Origin: an uncultured Eubacterium sp.
GTDB taxonomy: Bacteria; Bacillota; Clostridia; Peptostreptococcales; Anaerovoracaceae
NCBI GenBank assembly: GCA_902495595.1
Contig: CABUXV010000018.1
Coordinates: 1 to 34,347, forward strand
Length of the DNA stretch: 34,347 bases
Reading direction: 5' to 3'
Part shown: piece after piece, positions 7,368 through 16,428 of the stretch
Layout: every line of letters starts with the position of its first letter
Numbering within the stretch: position 1 is the first letter of the stretch
Program-made: the position numbers and the translations under genes
The notes under the pieces: model-generated
The model's input: only the letters and a program-made list of their open reading frames with translations
What the model was told of the DNA's origin: nothing
Database searches by the model: none

Positions 7368-8648
7368 ATGGATAGCAGTATGACTGCAGAAATAATAATA
7401 ATAGCTGTTCTCATAGTATTTTCGGCATACTTTTCAGCTACAGAGACTTCGTTTACATCTCTGAATAAAATAAGACTTAAGAACATGGCAGGCGATGGAG
7501 ATAAAAAAGCTGAAAAGGTGCTGAGGCTTTCAGAACAGTATGATAAGCTGCTTACCACGATATTAGTTGGAAATAATATAGTAAACATAGGAGTTACGGC
7601 TATAGCAACTGTTTTGTTTGTGGAACTGTTTGGAGCTTACGGTCCTTCTATAGCTACAGCGGTAATAACTGTTTTGGTTTTGATTTTCGGAGAGATAACT
7701 CCCAAGAGCATAGCAAAAGAAAAGCCGGAGAAATTTTCAATGTTTTCGGCTCCGATAATAAATATTTTTATGGTGATTTTAACACCTGTTAACTTTCTCT
7801 TCACAAAATGGAAACAATTAATTGCTAAAATATTCAAGCTGTATAATAATGACAAGATAACTGAAGATGAACTTCTTACAATAGTAGAAGAGGCAGAAAA
7901 TGCAGGCGGGATAAATCAGAGACACAGCAGGCTGATACAAAATTCAATAGAATTCAATCAGCTTACCGCAGAGGATGTCATGACTCCAAGACCGGAGATG
8001 AAGGCAATAGATATCGATTGTTCAAAAGATGAACTGGCTGAAATATTCAGAGCCACGGGTCTTTCAAGACTTCCGGTTTACGAAGAAGATATAGATAAAA
8101 TAATAGGTGTAATAAATCAGAAAGATTTTCACAATTATATCATAGGAACCAATAAAAGCGTTTCGGATTATGTAGTCCCGGTAGTATTTGTAGGAACGGC
8201 GATGAAGATATCTGACCTGTTAAAGAAGATGCAGCAGCTTAAAACCCATATGGCCATAGTCATAGATGAATACGGAGGGACTGAGGGGCTGGTTACAATG
8301 GAAGATATTATTGAAGAAATTGTAGGAGAGATATTTGACGAGCATGACGTTATGATATCAAAAGATATTATGCCTCTTCAAAACGGAAGTTTCAGAGTAA
8401 AGGCCGGAGCTAATATAAGCAAGGTGTTTGATTATTTCGGGATTGAAGAAATTCCCGATGTTATTACAGTAAACGGATGGGTTGTTGTAGAATTGGATAG
8501 GCTTCCTTGTAAAAATGACAGGTTTGAAACCATAATTGAAGGGAAGAGATTAAAAGTGAGAGTTACCAAAGCTGATGACAGAAAAGCCGTTGAAATAAAT
8601 TTAGTAGTGGAAGAATTGCAGGAAGATGAAGAGAAAGGGGATAAATAA
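7368..8648 (+). CDS. CNNM/CorC-family membrane protein (DUF21, CBS pair, CorC_HlyC)
   Basis: I choose ATG at 7368 because GAAGGA lies 7 nt before it; the in-frame GTG at 7362 is only 1 nt from that site. The protein is 426 residues. A DUF21 membrane domain covers about residues 1-185, with three or four helices (AEIIIIAVLIVFSAYFSATE; then GNNIVNIGVTAIATVLFVE). A CBS pair follows (about 200-325; VMTPRPEMKAIDID and GGTEGLVTMEDIIEEIVGEI), then a C-terminal CorC_HlyC domain. Older annotation calls these hemolysins; the family is linked to Mg2+ or other divalent-cation export with nucleotide sensing by the CBS pair. secA starts directly after its stop. Confidence 0.9.
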   Translation: MDSSMTAEIIIIAVLIVFSAYFSATETSFTSLNKIRLKNMAGDGDKKAEKVLRLSEQYDKLLTTILVGNNIVNIGVTAIATVLFVELFGAYGPSIATAVITVLVLIFGEITPKSIAKEKPEKFSMFSAPIINIFMVILTPVNFLFTKWKQLIAKIFKLYNNDKITEDELLTIVEEAENAGGINQRHSRLIQNSIEFNQLTAEDVMTPRPEMKAIDIDCSKDELAEIFRATGLSRLPVYEEDIDKIIGVINQKDFHNYIIGTNKSVSDYVVPVVFVGTAMKISDLLKKMQQLKTHMAIVIDEYGGTEGLVTMEDIIEEIVGEIFDEHDVMISKDIMPLQNGSFRVKAGANISKVFDYFGIEEIPDVITVNGWVVVELDRLPCKNDRFETIIEGKRLKVRVTKADDRKAVEINLVVEELQEDEEKGDK

Positions 8649-11402
8649 ATGAGTCTTATGGAAAAGATTTTTGGAGACCTCAATGAAAAAGAAGTAAAAA
8701 AGGTCTCTAAAATAGCCGATAAAGTAATGGCCTATGATGAAGAGTTTCAAACGTTTACCGATGAGGAGCTCAGAGAAAAAACGGAAGAATTTAAAAAACG
8801 TATAGCTGATGGAGAGACTTTGGACGATATACTGCCGGAGGCTTTTGCCGTGTGCAGAGAAGGTGCGTGGAGAAGCCTGGGAATGAAACACTTTTATGTG
8901 CAGGTAATAGGCGGTATAGTTTTGCATCAGGGAAGAATTTCCGAGATGAAAACAGGTGAAGGCAAAACATTGGTGGCAACACTGCCGGCTTACTTAAATG
9001 CACTTGAAGGAAAAGGAGTTCATGTCGTTACTGTCAATGATTATTTGGCAAAGCGTGATATGGAGTGGATGGGCAAACTCTATTCCTTTCTCGGCCTTAC
9101 AGTGGGATGTGTTATTCACGGAATTTCCGAGGAGGAAAGGCGTGCCGCATACAACGCCGATATAACATACGGAACGAACAATGAGTACGGGTTTGACTAT
9201 CTGCGTGATAATATGGTCATATACAAAGAGAGCATGATGCAGAGGGAACTCAACTATGCAATTATAGACGAAGTGGATTCAATACTTATTGATGAAGCCA
9301 GAACCCCGCTTATCATTTCCGGAAAAGGTGATAAGTCAACAGATATGTATAAGAAAGCCGATGGATTCGTAAGAACTCTGAAGCTTGATGATGATTTCAC
9401 CATTGAAGAAAAGGATAAGCAGATTTCCCTCACTGAGGACGGTGTGGAAAAATGTGAAAAATATTTCGGAGTAGAGAATTTTTCTGATCCTGAAAACATG
9501 GAAATAAATCATCATGTGCTCCAGGCCCTTAAAGCGAGAAATATGATGAAAAGAGATGTTGATTATATCGTAAGAGACGGAGAAATCATCATAATTGATG
9601 AATTTACAGGCCGTATGATGTTCGGAAGACGTTACAGCGATGGTCTTCATCAGGCGATAGAGGCAAAGGAAAATGTTATAGTTCGTTCCGAGTCGAAGAC
9701 TTTAGCGACCATAACTCTTCAAAATTATTTCAGAATGTATCAGAAGCTTTCGGGAATGACCGGTACAGCCAAGACAGAAGAGGGCGAGTTCAGAGATATA
9801 TATAATATGGATGTAGTCGTTATACCTACAAATAAGCCGGTGGTAAGACAGGATTTACAGGATGCTGTTTATTCCACAGAAAAAGGAAAGTATAAATCCA
9901 TAGTGGATCGTGTCGAGGAAGCTCATAAAACCGGGCAGCCTGTTCTCGTAGGTACCATATCAATAGAAAAATCCGAACTTATAGCAAACGCGCTGAGAAA
10001 AAGAGGAATAAAAGACTTTAATATATTAAATGCAAAACATCACGAGCAGGAAGCTCAGATAATTGCGGAAGCCGGAAGACTAGGGGCGATTACTATCGCA
10101 ACAAATATGGCAGGAAGAGGTACAGACATTATTTTAGGGGGAAATCCCGAGTTTGAAGCTAAACGTGAGATGGCTAAACAGGGATATGACGATGAGGCAA
10201 TATCATTTGCGACAAGTTTTGTTCAAAGCGATGATGAAGAATTGTTAAAAGCAAGAGAAGTATTTAATGAACTGCATGAAAAGTATAAGGAAGAGCGAAA
10301 AGAGGAACAGGAAAAGGTAAGGGACCTTGGAGGTCTTTGTATAGTCGGAACCGAAAGGCATGAATCAAGAAGAATTGACAATCAGCTTCGAGGCCGTTCG
10401 GGAAGACAGGGAGACCCGGGACAGACTCAATTCTGCATTTCAATGGAAGATGAACTGATGAGACTCTTTGGCGGCGACAGAATGCAGGCGATAGTTCAGA
10501 GATTGGGCGTTGAAGAAGACGAAGCCATTGAAGCGGGCGTGATAACAAAACAGATAGAAAATGCACAGAAGAAGGTAGAGGGGAAGAACTTTTCCATAAG
10601 AAAATATGTGCTGCAATATGATAACGTTATGAATAAGCAGAGGGAAATAATCTACGGGGAACGTAAGAAAGTTCTGTTTGGTGAAAATCTCAGAGAAGAT
10701 TTAGTATCTATGACACACGAACTTATAGATGAAATCGTTGACCCTGTAGTTATAGCTTCAAAATATCCGGAAGAATGGGATTTTGAGACTATAAACAAAG
10801 GTCTGATGAAAATCGCGCCTAAATTTGAGCCTCTGAATTTTGACAGGGAAACCCTTGCCGATATGGATGCAGCCAGTTTGAAAAACGGACTTTATGAAGA
10901 CTTTGAAGACCTCTACAGAGAAAAAGAGGAAGAGATAGGTGTTGATAAACTCAGAGAAGTCGAACGTATGATACTCATAAGAGTAGTTGACAATAAATGG
11001 ATGGACCATATAGATGCTATGGACCAGCTTAAAAGCGGTATAGGACTTAGAGGACTTGGCGGTCAGGACCCTGCTGCGGCATATGCGCAGGAAGGTTTTG
11101 ATATGTTTGAGCTTATGATAAATTCCATTAAGGAAGAGTTTGTTAAGTTCTGCTATAACGTAACAGTCCAGACGACTACAGAAAGAAAGAATATATTGGG
11201 CAGCGGTGAAGGAAAAAAAGATGAATTCAAGGATGAGCCTGAACAAAATGCCGGTAATATGGAGCTTCCTGCGGCTGCGGCTGTTCCAAAGAGAGAAAAT
11301 AAGCAGCAGACTGTAAAGCGTGAATCTCCGAAAGTAGGAAGAAACGACCCGTGCCCATGCGGAAGCGGAAAAAAATACAAACACTGCTGCGGGAGGAATT
11401 GA
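8649..11402 (+). CDS. secA: Preprotein translocase ATPase SecA
   Basis: SecA is the ATP-driven motor that pushes unfolded preproteins through SecYEG. It has 917 residues, a normal length. Walker A is MKTGEGKT (residues 100-107), the Walker B/DEAD region is IIDEVDSILIDEARTP, and the second nucleotide-binding domain contains TNMAGRGTDIILGGNPEF and QLRGRSGRQGDPG. The C-terminus carries the Zn-binding SEC-C motif (NDPCPCGSGKKYKHCC) that binds SecB or ribosomes. The ATG immediately follows the previous stop, with aaagggg upstream, so the two genes are probably cotranscribed. The last two codons and the TGA fall inside the first copy of a 49-bp repeat. Confidence 0.98.
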   Translation: MSLMEKIFGDLNEKEVKKVSKIADKVMAYDEEFQTFTDEELREKTEEFKKRIADGETLDDILPEAFAVCREGAWRSLGMKHFYVQVIGGIVLHQGRISEMKTGEGKTLVATLPAYLNALEGKGVHVVTVNDYLAKRDMEWMGKLYSFLGLTVGCVIHGISEEERRAAYNADITYGTNNEYGFDYLRDNMVIYKESMMQRELNYAIIDEVDSILIDEARTPLIISGKGDKSTDMYKKADGFVRTLKLDDDFTIEEKDKQISLTEDGVEKCEKYFGVENFSDPENMEINHHVLQALKARNMMKRDVDYIVRDGEIIIIDEFTGRMMFGRRYSDGLHQAIEAKENVIVRSESKTLATITLQNYFRMYQKLSGMTGTAKTEEGEFRDIYNMDVVVIPTNKPVVRQDLQDAVYSTEKGKYKSIVDRVEEAHKTGQPVLVGTISIEKSELIANALRKRGIKDFNILNAKHHEQEAQIIAEAGRLGAITIATNMAGRGTDIILGGNPEFEAKREMAKQGYDDEAISFATSFVQSDDEELLKAREVFNELHEKYKEERKEEQEKVRDLGGLCIVGTERHESRRIDNQLRGRSGRQGDPGQTQFCISMEDELMRLFGGDRMQAIVQRLGVEEDEAIEAGVITKQIENAQKKVEGKNFSIRKYVLQYDNVMNKQREIIYGERKKVLFGENLREDLVSMTHELIDEIVDPVVIASKYPEEWDFETINKGLMKIAPKFEPLNFDRETLADMDAASLKNGLYEDFEDLYREKEEEIGVDKLREVERMILIRVVDNKWMDHIDAMDQLKSGIGLRGLGGQDPAAAYAQEGFDMFELMINSIKEEFVKFCYNVTVQTTTERKNILGSGEGKKDEFKDEPEQNAGNMELPAAAAVPKRENKQQTVKRESPKVGRNDPCPCGSGKKYKHCCGRN

Positions 11403-11442
11403 CCCGATAAGCGAAGCGAATCGCGGTATTTCCCCCGTCAAA
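11394..11442. repeat. 49-bp direct repeat, copy 1 (overlaps secA 3' end)
   Basis: This copy is identical base for base with 11480-11528, offset by 86 nt. It contains GCGA-agcgaa-TCGC and an outer GAC/GTC pairing. It supplies the final Arg-Asn codons and stop of secA. It is more GC-rich than neighbouring DNA. Confidence 0.9.
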
Positions 11443-11479
11443 TGTCACAGCACTTCAGTGCGTGGTGACCAACGACGAA

Positions 11480-11528
11480 AGGAATTGACCCGATAAGCGA
11501 AGCGAATCGCGGTATTTCCCCCGTCAAA
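11480..11528. repeat. 49-bp direct repeat, copy 2
   Basis: This is the exact second copy. The 37-nt spacer between copies holds a hairpin (GCACT-TC-AGTGC within GTCAC/GTGAC). The nonamer ATGTCACAG follows copy 1 and recurs near 11619-11627, suggesting one composite element of about 230 bp. Confidence 0.9.
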
Positions 11529-11574
11529 ACATTCTGACCCGCGAGGAAGGAGCGGCAAGACAGAATTTTCGCAG

Positions 11575-11610
11575 AGGATGCCCGGGAGCGAAGGGACCGG
11601 CGAGCATCCT
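11575..11610. repeat. GC-rich hairpin between secA and prfB
   Basis: AGGATGC (11575-11581) pairs with GCATCCT (11604-11610), and inside it CGG pairs with CCG. It belongs to the same GC-rich intergenic block as the 49-bp repeats. There is no T run, so it is not a normal terminator on the plus strand. The rest of 11403-11677 holds no gene. Confidence 0.55.
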
Positions 11611-11677
11611 GACGTGCATGTCACAGGTTAAGAAAGTAAGATAAGTTTAGAAAATAAGCGATAAAGGATGTGAGAAT

Positions 11678-12779
11678 ATGATTCAGCTTGAGCAGATAAA
11701 AAGTCAGCTGCCGGCTATCAGAAAAATGTTAAAAGAGGCAGGTGAGTCCCTTTGACCCGGCAGGGCTTAAAGAGAGGCTTTCATCTATTGAACAGATAAT
11801 GAACGGTTCCGGGTTTTGGGATGACCCGGAAACGGCGCAAAAATATATGAAAGAGAAAAAATCAATAGAAGACAGTTTGGGTGATTTTAAAAATTTGCAG
11901 AATCAGCTTGATGATTTGGATGTTTTAATAGAAATGTACGAGGAAGAACAGGACGATTCTTTGCTTGAAGAAGCAGAAGAAAACCTGGATAAGCTTTCTC
12001 AAGGGTTAGAAACACTGAGATTAAAGACTTTACTAAACGGAAAATACGATAAAAACAATGCGATTATTTCCGTACATGCAGGTTCTGGAGGGACAGATGC
12101 TCAGGATTGGGCGGAAATGCTGTTCAGGATGTATACCAGATGGTGCGAAAAGAAAGGCTATAAATCAAAACTGATAGATATACAGGATGATACGGAGGGC
12201 GGTATCAAAAGCGCAACTCTTTTAGTAGAGGGTGATAATGCTTATGGATATCTCAAAAATGAAAAGGGTGTTCACAGGCTTGTTCGTATATCTCCATTTG
12301 ATTCTTCGGGGAGAAGACATACATCCTTTGCATCTATGGACGTAATACCCGAGATAGATGAAGATTTTGATATCGAAATAAATCCGGATGATTTGAGAAT
12401 TGATACTTTCCGTTCCAGCGGGGCAGGAGGTCAGCATGTCAATAAGACTGACTCGGCAATAAGAATAACCCACCTGCCTACGAATATTGTAGTTACATGT
12501 CAGAACGAAAGATCCCAGCATCAAAATAAAGATACGGCGATGAAATTGCTCATCTCAAAGTTGACGGAGCTGAAAGAGCAGGAGCACAAGGAGAGTTTGG
12601 ATGAACTTAAGGGAGATTACAGCCAGATAACCTGGGGAAGCCAGATTAGGTCTTATGTTTTTCATCCCTATACCATGGTAAAAGACCACCGGACAGGAGC
12701 AGAAGTGGGCAATGTAAATGCTGTAATGGATGGAGATATAGACTACTTTATAAACGAAAAATTAAAGCAGAAGGAGTAA
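11678..12779 (+). CDS. prfB: Peptide chain release factor 2, with programmed +1 frameshift
   Basis: RF2 ends translation at UGA and UAA. The gene is in two frames: ATG at 11678 (aggatgtgag upstream) reads 25 codons, MIQLEQIKSQLPAIRKMLKE..., to an in-frame TGA at 11753-11755. A +1 slip on CTT then continues from GAC at 11754 to 12779, giving 366 residues. In this numbering the stop-codon-recognition tripeptide SPF is at 205-207 and the catalytic GGQ at 250-252, the same positions as in E. coli RF2. Starting the second frame alone at its first possible codon (GTG, 11742) would lose the N-terminal helix and is wrong. tex follows after 6 nt. Confidence 0.97.
11740..11756 (+). promoter_or_regulatory. 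prfB: prfB programmed +1 frameshift signal
   Basis: AGGTGAG (11740-11746), a Shine-Dalgarno-like stimulator, stands 3 nt before the slippery CTT-TGA-C (11750-11756). This is the conserved RF2 autoregulation signal: low RF2 lets the ribosome pause at TGA and slip forward, making more RF2. Confidence 0.96.
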
Positions 12780-12785
12780 GTTAAA

Positions 12786-15047
12786 ATGAACATAACAGAG
12801 ATGCTTGCAAAGGAATTCAATCTTAAACAGTCGCAAGTCGAGCAGACAGTAGCTCTGATTGATGAGGGCAATACAATTCCTTTTATAGCACGATACAGAA
12901 AAGAGGTTACGGGAGGTCTCAGCGATGTGGTCCTCAGAGATATGGATGAAAGACTTTCATATCTGAGAAGTCTTGAGGAACGCAAATCTGAAGTAATAAG
13001 ACTTATAGAAGAACAGGGAAAACTTACGCCTGAGCTTGAGGAAGAAATAAAAAAAGCAGAGGTTCTGCAGAGGGTGGAGGACCTGTACAAGCCATATAAA
13101 AAGAAAAAGGCAACAAGGGCATCAAAGGCAAAGGAAAAGGGACTTGAACCTCTTGCCCTTATTTTTATGAAACAGGAAGACGATGCAGAAGAACCCCTGC
13201 GTATAGCTGAGAAATATGTAAATGAAGAAAAGGGCGTTGCTACGGCGGAAGAAGCTTTACAGGGAGCATGCGATATAATTGCAGAGATGATTTCGGATAA
13301 TCCGGAGCTCAATGCAAAGATAAGAGAAAAGACGATTGATACAGGCGTTATAAATACGGAAGCTGTAGATAAAGAGGAAAGTACCGTATATGATATGTAT
13401 TACGATTACAGCGAGGCAATAGAAAAAATTCCAAATCACAGAATACTTGCTATAAACAGGGGTGAAAAGGAAAAGAAACTGAAAGTAAAAGTTGCCGCAG
13501 ATATTGAAAAAATGGAAGCTGTCTTGGAAGAACACGTAATAACCAATGAAAAGTCACCATTTACGGAAATTCTGAGACAGACTGTATCGGATGCTTATAA
13601 AAGGCTTATGGCGCCGTCCATAGAACGCGAAATGAGAAATATGCTCACTGAAAGGGCGGAGTCGGAGGCCGTGAAAGTATTTGCAAAGAATACTGAGAAA
13701 TTGCTGATGGTGCCTCCTGTAAACGGGGCAAGGATAATAAGCATAGACCCGGGATACAGGACAGGGTGCAAGGTAGCTGTTTTGAATGAGACTGGTAAAC
13801 TTTTGGCGTATACGACCGTATACCCTACAGAGCCGAAAAAGGATATTAAAGGAACGGAGGCCGTTCTCAAAAAACTGGTGGATAAATTCAGAATAAATAC
13901 TATAGTTATAGGAAACGGCACTGCTTCAAGGGAAACAGAAGAAGTGGTGGCGGACTTCATAAGAAAAAATGGAATGAATATAGTGTATACTATAGTAAAT
14001 GAAGCCGGAGCATCGGTTTATTCGGCATCGAAACTGGCTACAGAAGAGTATCCCGATTTGGATGTTACTGTAAGAGGCGCTATGTCGCTGGGAAGACGTC
14101 TTCAGGACCCTCTTGCTGAACTTGTAAAGATACCTACCAAAAGTATAGGAGTAGGTCAGTATCAGCATGACATAAATCAAACATATCTGGAAAACGCACT
14201 CGATAATGTGGTTGAAGACTGCGTAAACCGAGTAGGTGTGGATCTGAATACTGCATCTCCTTCTCTTTTGTCTCATGTTGCAGGCATAAATATGGGTATT
14301 GCAAAAAACATAGTTGCCTACAGAGAGGAAAACGGAGTTTTTAAAGAGAGAAAAGAACTTAAAAAAGTAGCTAAGCTGGGAGAAAAAACCTTTAACCAAT
14401 GTGCTGGCTTTATGAGGATTTCGGAAGGGAAAAATCCTCTGGACGGAACTTCTGTGCATCCTGAGTCATACGCTTCTGCAGAGGAAATGATTAAGAGGCT
14501 CGGCATAGATAAAGAAGATCTGAAGCGCGGAGGAATATCAGATATAGAAGACAGGATATGGACTTTTTACGGTAAAACGGAAAAAGCAGACAAGCCAAAG
14601 ACGAGAGCAAAAGGACTTGCCGCATTGTCAGAGCTTTCGGCTGCGGAGGAAAAACCGAAGAGGAATATGAAAAAAGCTATTGAGCGCATGGCTGAAGATT
14701 TGCAAATTGGAGTAATGACGCTATCCGACATAATTGAAGAAATGAAAAAACCCGGCAGGGATCCCAGAGAAGATGCTCCGGCAGTTGTTTTCCGAAATGA
14801 TGTAAAATCCTTTGACGACCTCAAACTCGACATGGAACTTGAGGGGACGGTAAGAAACGTGGTGGATTTCGGAGCATTCATAGACATAGGAGTTAAAAAC
14901 GACGGACTTGTGCATATTTCCGAGATGAGCAGCAAATTTATAAAACACCCTATGGATGTGGTATCTGTAGGAGATACTGTGAAAGTGAAAATCATAAATA
15001 TAGATTATGATAAACAGAAAATAGGATTGACCATGAAACTCAAATAA
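12786..15047 (+). CDS. tex: Tex-family RNA-binding protein with S1 domain
   Basis: The protein is 753 residues, close to the usual Tex length. The order is typical: an N-terminal Tex domain (IPFIARYRKEVTGGL near residue 32), a YqgF/RNase H-like domain (about 320-450; ISIDPGYRTGCKVAVL), a helix-hairpin-helix part (NTASPSLLSHVAGINMGIAK) and a C-terminal S1 domain (about 675-753; ELEGTVRNVVDFGAFIDIGV). Tex binds nucleic acids non-specifically and is linked to transcription; its exact cellular role is not settled. It starts 6 nt behind prfB and is probably cotranscribed. A Lys/Arg-rich linker precedes the S1 domain. Confidence 0.95.
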   Translation: MNITEMLAKEFNLKQSQVEQTVALIDEGNTIPFIARYRKEVTGGLSDVVLRDMDERLSYLRSLEERKSEVIRLIEEQGKLTPELEEEIKKAEVLQRVEDLYKPYKKKKATRASKAKEKGLEPLALIFMKQEDDAEEPLRIAEKYVNEEKGVATAEEALQGACDIIAEMISDNPELNAKIREKTIDTGVINTEAVDKEESTVYDMYYDYSEAIEKIPNHRILAINRGEKEKKLKVKVAADIEKMEAVLEEHVITNEKSPFTEILRQTVSDAYKRLMAPSIEREMRNMLTERAESEAVKVFAKNTEKLLMVPPVNGARIISIDPGYRTGCKVAVLNETGKLLAYTTVYPTEPKKDIKGTEAVLKKLVDKFRINTIVIGNGTASRETEEVVADFIRKNGMNIVYTIVNEAGASVYSASKLATEEYPDLDVTVRGAMSLGRRLQDPLAELVKIPTKSIGVGQYQHDINQTYLENALDNVVEDCVNRVGVDLNTASPSLLSHVAGINMGIAKNIVAYREENGVFKERKELKKVAKLGEKTFNQCAGFMRISEGKNPLDGTSVHPESYASAEEMIKRLGIDKEDLKRGGISDIEDRIWTFYGKTEKADKPKTRAKGLAALSELSAAEEKPKRNMKKAIERMAEDLQIGVMTLSDIIEEMKKPGRDPREDAPAVVFRNDVKSFDDLKLDMELEGTVRNVVDFGAFIDIGVKNDGLVHISEMSSKFIKHPMDVVSVGDTVKVKIINIDYDKQKIGLTMKLK

Positions 15048-15057
15048 TTGAGCTTTG

Positions 15058-15112
15058 TATACAGTATTAATGGTAATACAGACTTGTATTAAAACTGTAT
15101 ATATGGTACTAT
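15058..15112 (+). promoter_or_regulatory. Nested inverted repeats overlapping a weak promoter
   Basis: TATACAGT (15058-15065) pairs with ACTGTATA (15094-15101). Inside, TAATACA (15074-15080) pairs with TGTATTA (15085-15091) over GACT. A weak promoter, TTGTAT-17-TACTAT (15084-15112), overlaps both. The arrangement suggests a regulated promoter for the decarboxylase subunit gene, or a cruciform. No T run follows, so it is a poor terminator for tex. Confidence 0.45.
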
Positions 15113-15170
15113 TCTTACGGTGGTGCTATGTAGCATCCCTATGTCGTTTAAGGAAAAGGAGAGACACAAT

Positions 15171-16328
15171 ATGGGAGACATATTAGATTCATTGGCTAAT
15201 CTGTGGGGTGACACAGGTATTGCCAATTTCAACTATCAAAACGGAATAATGATATTAGTATCGTTCGTTTTCTTATATTTAGCAATAAGAAAAGGGTTTG
15301 AACCGTTGCTTCTCGTACCTATAGCATTTGGTATGCTTCTTTCTAACCTGCCTGTATCGGGTATGTTTATCGAGCATTTTGAGATAACAAGTTCAGACCA
15401 GCTTACTGACGCGGGATTGTTGACTATATTCTATGTATTGAAACCGGTACTTCCGTCACTCATATTCTTAGGTGTAGGAGCTATGACGGACTTTGGACCA
15501 CTGATTGCAAACCCTAAATCACTTCTTATGGGTGCAGCGGCACAGCTTGGTATATTCTTTGCTTTCTTTGCCGCAATAATTTTAGGCTTCAATGCACAGG
15601 AGGCTGCTTCAATCGGTATCATCGGAGGTGCCGATGGTCCTACAGCAATTTATCTGACAGGAAAACTTGCAGACCATCTTCTCGGTCCTATCGCAGTAGC
15701 AGCTTATTCATATATGGCTTTAGTACCTGTAATACAGCCGCCTATCATGAAAGCTTTGACAACAAAACACGAAAGAGAAATAAAGATGGAACAGCTCAGA
15801 GTGGTTTCACAGAGAGAAAAGATACTTTTCCCTATTGCTGTTACTACCGTAGTAGTTCTGCTTCTGCCGTCGGCAGCGCCTCTTATCGGTATGCTCATGT
15901 TAGGAAACCTGTTCAAGGAATGCGGAAGAACTTCCAGACTTTCGGAAACGGCTTCAAATGCTTTAATGAATATATTGGTAATCATATTAGGTACTTGTGT
16001 AGGCGCATCAGCAACCGGTTCGACATTTATTACAGCGTCAACTCTTAAGATAGTTGTTTTAGGCGTATGTGCGTTTGCAGTAGGTACTGCAGGAGGCGTG
16101 CTTATAGCTAAGCTCATGAATGTTCTTACAGGCGGTAAGATAAATCCGCTTATAGGTTCTGCCGGGGTTTCGGCTGTTCCTATGGCTGCGCGTGTATCGC
16201 AGATAGAAGGACAGAAAGCTAATCCTACAAACTTCCTGCTCATGCATGCAATGGGTCCTAATGTAGCCGGAGTAATAGGCTCGGGAGTCGCAGCAGCAGT
16301 AATGCTGTCAATGTTCGGCGGATATTAA
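15171..16328 (+). CDS. Na+-translocating decarboxylase beta subunit (OadB/GcdB/MmdB family)
   Basis: I choose ATG at 15171 (AAGGAGAG with 7 nt spacing) over the longer frame from 15120. The 385-residue protein is almost wholly hydrophobic, with 9-11 membrane segments, and carries the family signature GIIGGADGPTAIYLTGKLA (about 149-167), which holds the Asp that carries Na+. The C-terminal part has MHAMGPNVAGVIGSGVAA. In known complexes this subunit decarboxylates carboxybiotin and exports Na+, working with a carboxyltransferase alpha subunit and a biotin carrier. None of these partners is beside it here, so which substrate it serves (oxaloacetate, glutaconyl-CoA, methylmalonyl-CoA or another) cannot be read from context. 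Confidence 0.93.
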   Translation: MGDILDSLANLWGDTGIANFNYQNGIMILVSFVFLYLAIRKGFEPLLLVPIAFGMLLSNLPVSGMFIEHFEITSSDQLTDAGLLTIFYVLKPVLPSLIFLGVGAMTDFGPLIANPKSLLMGAAAQLGIFFAFFAAIILGFNAQEAASIGIIGGADGPTAIYLTGKLADHLLGPIAVAAYSYMALVPVIQPPIMKALTTKHEREIKMEQLRVVSQREKILFPIAVTTVVVLLLPSAAPLIGMLMLGNLFKECGRTSRLSETASNALMNILVIILGTCVGASATGSTFITASTLKIVVLGVCAFAVGTAGGVLIAKLMNVLTGGKINPLIGSAGVSAVPMAARVSQIEGQKANPTNFLLMHAMGPNVAGVIGSGVAAAVMLSMFGGY

Positions 16329-16377
16329 AGATAGTGAATACATATTAAAATCTCTAAAATCATTTTTATACACCACA

Positions 16378-16412
16378 AAAAACCGGGTGTCCCAAGGGGC
16401 ACTCGGTTTTTA
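16378..16412 (+). terminator. Rho-independent terminator after the decarboxylase subunit gene
   Basis: ACCGGGTGTCCC (16382-16393) pairs with GGGGCACTCGGT (16396-16407), including G-U pairs, and is flanked by an A run and a T run. It ends 16 nt before the next start codon, so it also lies in that gene's leader. Confidence 0.85.
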
Positions 16413-16428
16413 TAACACAGGAGGAATT

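Noticed and set aside
7298..7588. Minus-strand open frame opposite the CNNM gene start
   Set aside because: It is a shadow of the real gene; it has no initiation signals and crosses the promoter region.
10758..11441. 227-codon minus-strand frame opposite the secA 3' end
   Set aside because: It is antisense to conserved secA sequence and shows no protein family features.
11394..11528. Two repeats with a 37-nt spacer as a minimal CRISPR array
   Set aside because: The repeat is 49 bp, overlaps the secA coding end, has only two copies and no cas genes, and the spacer itself is a hairpin.
11753..11755. Premature stop making prfB a pseudogene
   Set aside because: The TGA is part of the conserved CTT-TGA-C frameshift signal, and the protein continues intact in the +1 frame.
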